Origin: Pipra filicauda
Taxonomy: Eukaryota > Chordata > Aves > Passeriformes > Pipridae
Direction: 5' to 3'
Length of the DNA: 64,000 nt
Assembly (NCBI RefSeq): GCF_003945595.2
Contig: NW_024104362.1
Coordinates: 992,001-1,056,000, forward strand
Numbering within the stretch: the stretch's first letter is position 1; every line of letters starts with the position of its first letter. A program made the translations under genes and the position numbers. Shown here one piece after another: positions 60,614-64,000 of the stretch. A model generated the notes under the pieces. The model saw only the letters and a program-made list of their open reading frames with translations, searched no databases and was not told where the DNA came from.

Positions 60614-63600
60614 TGAAACTTTCAGATTTTTCTGTACTTCAGGACTAACAGAATTGATCCTTCATATGTGTTAAATTTTTTGAAATTCTACAGAGAAATA
60701 CTTTTATGACCTTGCTTGGAATTATTGAAAATACTGTATTTCGATCATAGTTTGGACAGCAAGTTTCACAACTGTGGAAAATGAGAGCTTGAATAGCCGT
60801 GAAGTTATCTATGATGACCTAGACAATTTGTATTGACCTGTTTTAATGTTAAAGGAAAAAAGTATCTCTTTTTATGAATCTCACCTCATACACATTCTGT
60901 TTGATTTCATGACATTGCTGTATTGTTGATGCTTCTGCATATCAGAAATTTACCATCCTTTGTAGGGGGTATTTACTGTGTATCTCATAGCAGGTGCGGT
61001 AGAGCATTACTGAGTGCCAGAGATCACTTACACAAATTGGAACACCTCATCCTGTAGGAAGATTGGTAAATGAGGCTTTAGATTTTTTTTTAGGTCTAGG
61101 CTGAAGGTGCTGGTTTTCAACCCTTCAGTTTGAAGGACTGAAATTTCTTCAGAAAGAGAGAAGTTGGGTATGAGATGTGTTCTTTGACACAAGACTGGTT
61201 AAGTTTGAAGGAAAACATACTTCGTGGGAGAGAGCATTCCTCATTTGGAAGCTGCTTGAGGATAGCAGACTCTTGGCAAAAGACTTGGCACTCTGAATAA
61301 TACTCATCCTAACACTGAGTACTCCAGCACAATGTGCAAGTCTTGTGCTCTGAAGCCGAGTAAGTGCTTTCAGAATCTTTACCTAGTCAATTAGATTATC
61401 CACTTCAGTTATGATGTGTCCTTCAAAGGGTCTAGAGAGAGACAGTGTTCATGAGATGGGAAATCTGGGGAAAAAGGTCATCCTCCTATTATCAAAAAGT
61501 GTTTTATAGTAAACACAGGGGCCAAGCAATTGAACCTATGCATCTTCAAAGAGTGCCAGATAGAGGAATGTGACAATATTTAAAAAAACAAACAAACCAA
61601 ACCCAACACATTGTTTTTCAGTGCAGAGCTCAAGACCTATTTTTAGAATAAAATCTGCCCTTGATGGTTAACTTGAAATACAAAACAAAACATTAAAGAT
61701 GCCTTTCTTTTTTTGACCTTTCCCACTTCATACTTCTCAGCATAGTGTTGTTTACAATGTAAATATGTTTAAGTAGTTTAGGAACAAGAAGCAAAACCTC
61801 AAGTTCTGGAAAGAGCAGAAAAATGATGTGAAAGTTTTGGCTGCCCTTCAAAAACCCTAAATCCACAAAATCTTAGATCAATGAACTTACCTCATCTAGA
61901 CACTTCTGAGAGGAAATGTTATATGTACGGATCTGTGGCCTAAGCACAGATGTTTTCTGAACCATGCCTATGAAAAATGGATCAAATACTAGATGCCTGG
62001 AATAGAAGACTGTTGATTAAAAAAAATGTTTCCTTTCTATTTTCAAAATAAATGGGTTGTGATTGCTATGGAGATTATGGAAACAGACTTTTTTGTGATG
62101 TCCTTGAAGAAGAAGTTATATATAGTGGTTTTTCTTTGTTTGGATATTTTGAGGACTTTAGATATAACTGTCAAAAAAAAAGTAGCATGATAATACGAAG
62201 GACCAGTAATAAGCTACTGTTGATTAGAGTTTTTTCTTACTATTGAAATGCTGTGGCTCACCTGCTTTGATTGTTATAGAAGAGGAAAAGAGGCAGATTC
62301 TCTTTTGAGTGCTCTTGGAATATTTATTTATGATTCAGCCTCTATCCAAAATTGTAATTTGGGGTGTGGGAAAAGTGATTTCCAAAGTGATGGATGACAT
62401 TTTTGCATGAAGCCAAACAGATAACAGAGCCCTTTTCCTTGTCGCATTGAGAATTCAGTGAGAGCTGTTGTAAGGGTGGTATGACAGAAGCAACTCTGGC
62501 ACTATAAGCTGATGATTGTGTCCAAATTCAGCTACTTCTACCTGGAATTCCCAGGATAATGGTTTGCATAGGCAATGCCAGCAGCTGAAAGGAACACAAA
62601 AATTTTGAGAAGAGTCAGTGGGGGAATGGAGTGACCAAGTAGGCTACAGGGTCCAGCACATCAGTAGTTTTTGCTTGGAAATGTGTTTCAAAGACAATAA
62701 AATTTACTAATAAATAGGCTGGAAAGGGGTGGCAGATGACACAACTTCTGTTTCCAGTACTTCTGATCTCAAATGTGTAAATAGACAAGACTTGTATTGA
62801 TATGTAAAAAGAAAATAGTCTAAAGTTATATCTGGCTGTAGAATTTGCTGGCAATTGAATGTGTGGAAGCAGAGGTGTGTGTGGCTGTTCCCATCGCCCT
62901 CCCATACACCACTCACGTCAGTGTTTAGCTGCTTTGTTTGCTCCCCACACAGAGCTGACCTTGTTCTGGCTGGCCTTGTACTTTCTCATTTCTTTGTCTG
63001 TGTTAAAGCCAGCTGGTTCTCTCTATGGAAATTCACAGCTAGGACCTTTCAGCAGATGCCTACATGGCTTCAGCAGCTCTTCTCCTCTGCCCTTCTGTGG
63101 CATTATTAGACTTTTACCCTCACATTACAAAGTGAAAGCTGGGTTACTCAACTTCCTTGAAATGTGTAGCAATTTGAAGGCTATTTATAGTTGAACTTCA
63201 GAGCATATGGAGTGAGCATAGCCAGAATATTTATGACCTCCAGATCGCTGCCCTTTCTTCACTCAACCCCCAGATTTGCGTAAGACATTGTAGCCTTTTA
63301 TTTTTGAACCAAGATCTGTCCTGGTGCATACGGTGATTATACAAAAACATTTTCTTCTGGAAACTGCAGCTAAGTCAGGCCGCTTTACAGAAACATAACT
63401 TCGTAGAAGTTTTCACACAGTTTATAACAAGATTATAACTGTGAGAAGGGTAATGTTTGTTCAATGTGTAAGGGAGATTAAAATCAGGTTTGAGAGATGG
63501 TATCACCTGCAAGACATGCTGAGAAGTGAAATAATAACATTGTCAAGGGGGTGCAGCAAGTGATGTCTCTATCTCTGCCAGCTTTAGTAAAAGCATTTGA

Positions 63601-64000
63601 CAGTATGTACTTGCTACACTTGTTATTGCATGTGAATTCTTGCTGCTTTAGCAAAAGGTGGGCTCAATTTGCACCAAACCAGGTGCTGAGACCTCTTTGA
63701 GGACATCTTGCCTATGCCAGTGAGTGAGCAGAAATTCACATGGCTGTCCAGCCTCTGAAAAAGGCTAGAAATCTTATGCTGTAATGTCACAGGGAAAACA
63801 GTCATCTTGGCAAAGCTTTCTACCTTTTACAGTTCAGATTCTAAAACTACTTTCTGGCAACTTGTAACATTCTTAAAGACCTCAGACCTATGTTTGGATC
63901 CTCAGGGTTCAAAAACTCCATCAAAGGCTTTCTAAATGTGCTGCTTGCAGAAGTGACAAGACTTTGAGGTCTTTGTACAAATACAAAGCTGGGCCAACGT

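Larger units (their letters stand above)
44000..64000 (+). other. Presumed TAFA2 intron 1, partial
   Basis: After the GC-rich start the remaining 19.8 kb is AT-rich. It contains the tRNA-Ile SINE (54.87-55.02 kb), CR1 3' ends (57.24-57.78 and 57.89-58.00 kb), a solo LTR (60.20-60.61 kb), a possible old CR1/L3-type scrap (about 48.66-48.74 kb) and a 25-base duplication at 59,451. No TAFA2 coding exon was found; the signal-peptide exon must lie to the right. Confidence 0.55.

Noticed and set aside
44000..64000. TAFA2 coding exons
   Set aside because: I looked for the signal-peptide exon and the cysteine-rich exons and found no matching frame; they must lie beyond the right edge.
1..64000. A novel prokaryote-style system (CRISPR, phage defence, operon)
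   Set aside because: The window is vertebrate nuclear DNA with introns, CpG islands and LINE/SINE/LTR repeats; there are no regular repeat arrays with spacers or gene clusters.

Overview
This is vertebrate nuclear DNA, almost certainly from a bird and probably a passerine. The evidence is: intron-split exons with GT/AG borders; two CpG islands in otherwise AT-rich sequence; many CR1 LINE fragments (the dominant avian retrotransposon); an avian ERVL-type solo LTR; and one SINE with a tRNA-Ile head and a CR1 tail, an arrangement I know from passerine SINE families of the TguSINE1 type. There are no operons, CRISPR arrays or other prokaryotic features. I found no credible new biological system; the items in Part 2 are modest and stated as such.

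Layout. (1) Positions 1-29,676 hold the 5' part of USP15 (ubiquitin-specific protease 15) on the minus strand. Exon 1 lies in a CpG island at about 29.2-29.96 kb, and exons 2-6 are at 20.0, 14.1, 11.3, 5.2 and 2.6 kb. The six exons splice in frame through 683 coding bases (227 codons plus 2 bases), covering the DUSP domain and the first ubiquitin-like domain. The catalytic exons lie off the left edge. The introns carry CR1 copies at 5.5, 8.0, 14.8-17.5 and 22.8 kb. (2) About 30.0-42.5 kb is intergenic, with one old CR1 copy at 38.1-39.3 kb. (3) About 42.5-44.2 kb is a second CpG island with a plus-strand TATA box and a strong splice donor. I read it as the promoter and noncoding first exon of TAFA2 (FAM19A2), which is the divergent neighbour of USP15 in mammals. 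This is inferred from synteny, because no TAFA2 coding exon is in the window. (4) From 44.0 to 64.0 kb would be the first part of TAFA2 intron 1, with the tRNA-Ile SINE (54.9 kb), two CR1 3' ends (57.2-58.0 kb) and a solo LTR (60.2-60.6 kb).

The two genes are transcribed away from each other from promoters about 13.5 kb apart. USP15 encodes a broadly expressed deubiquitinase, and its promoter has housekeeping-type motifs (YY1, ZNF143/THAP11, ETS and NRF1-like). TAFA2 encodes a secreted, neural chemokine-like protein. I see no functional link between them beyond conserved synteny.
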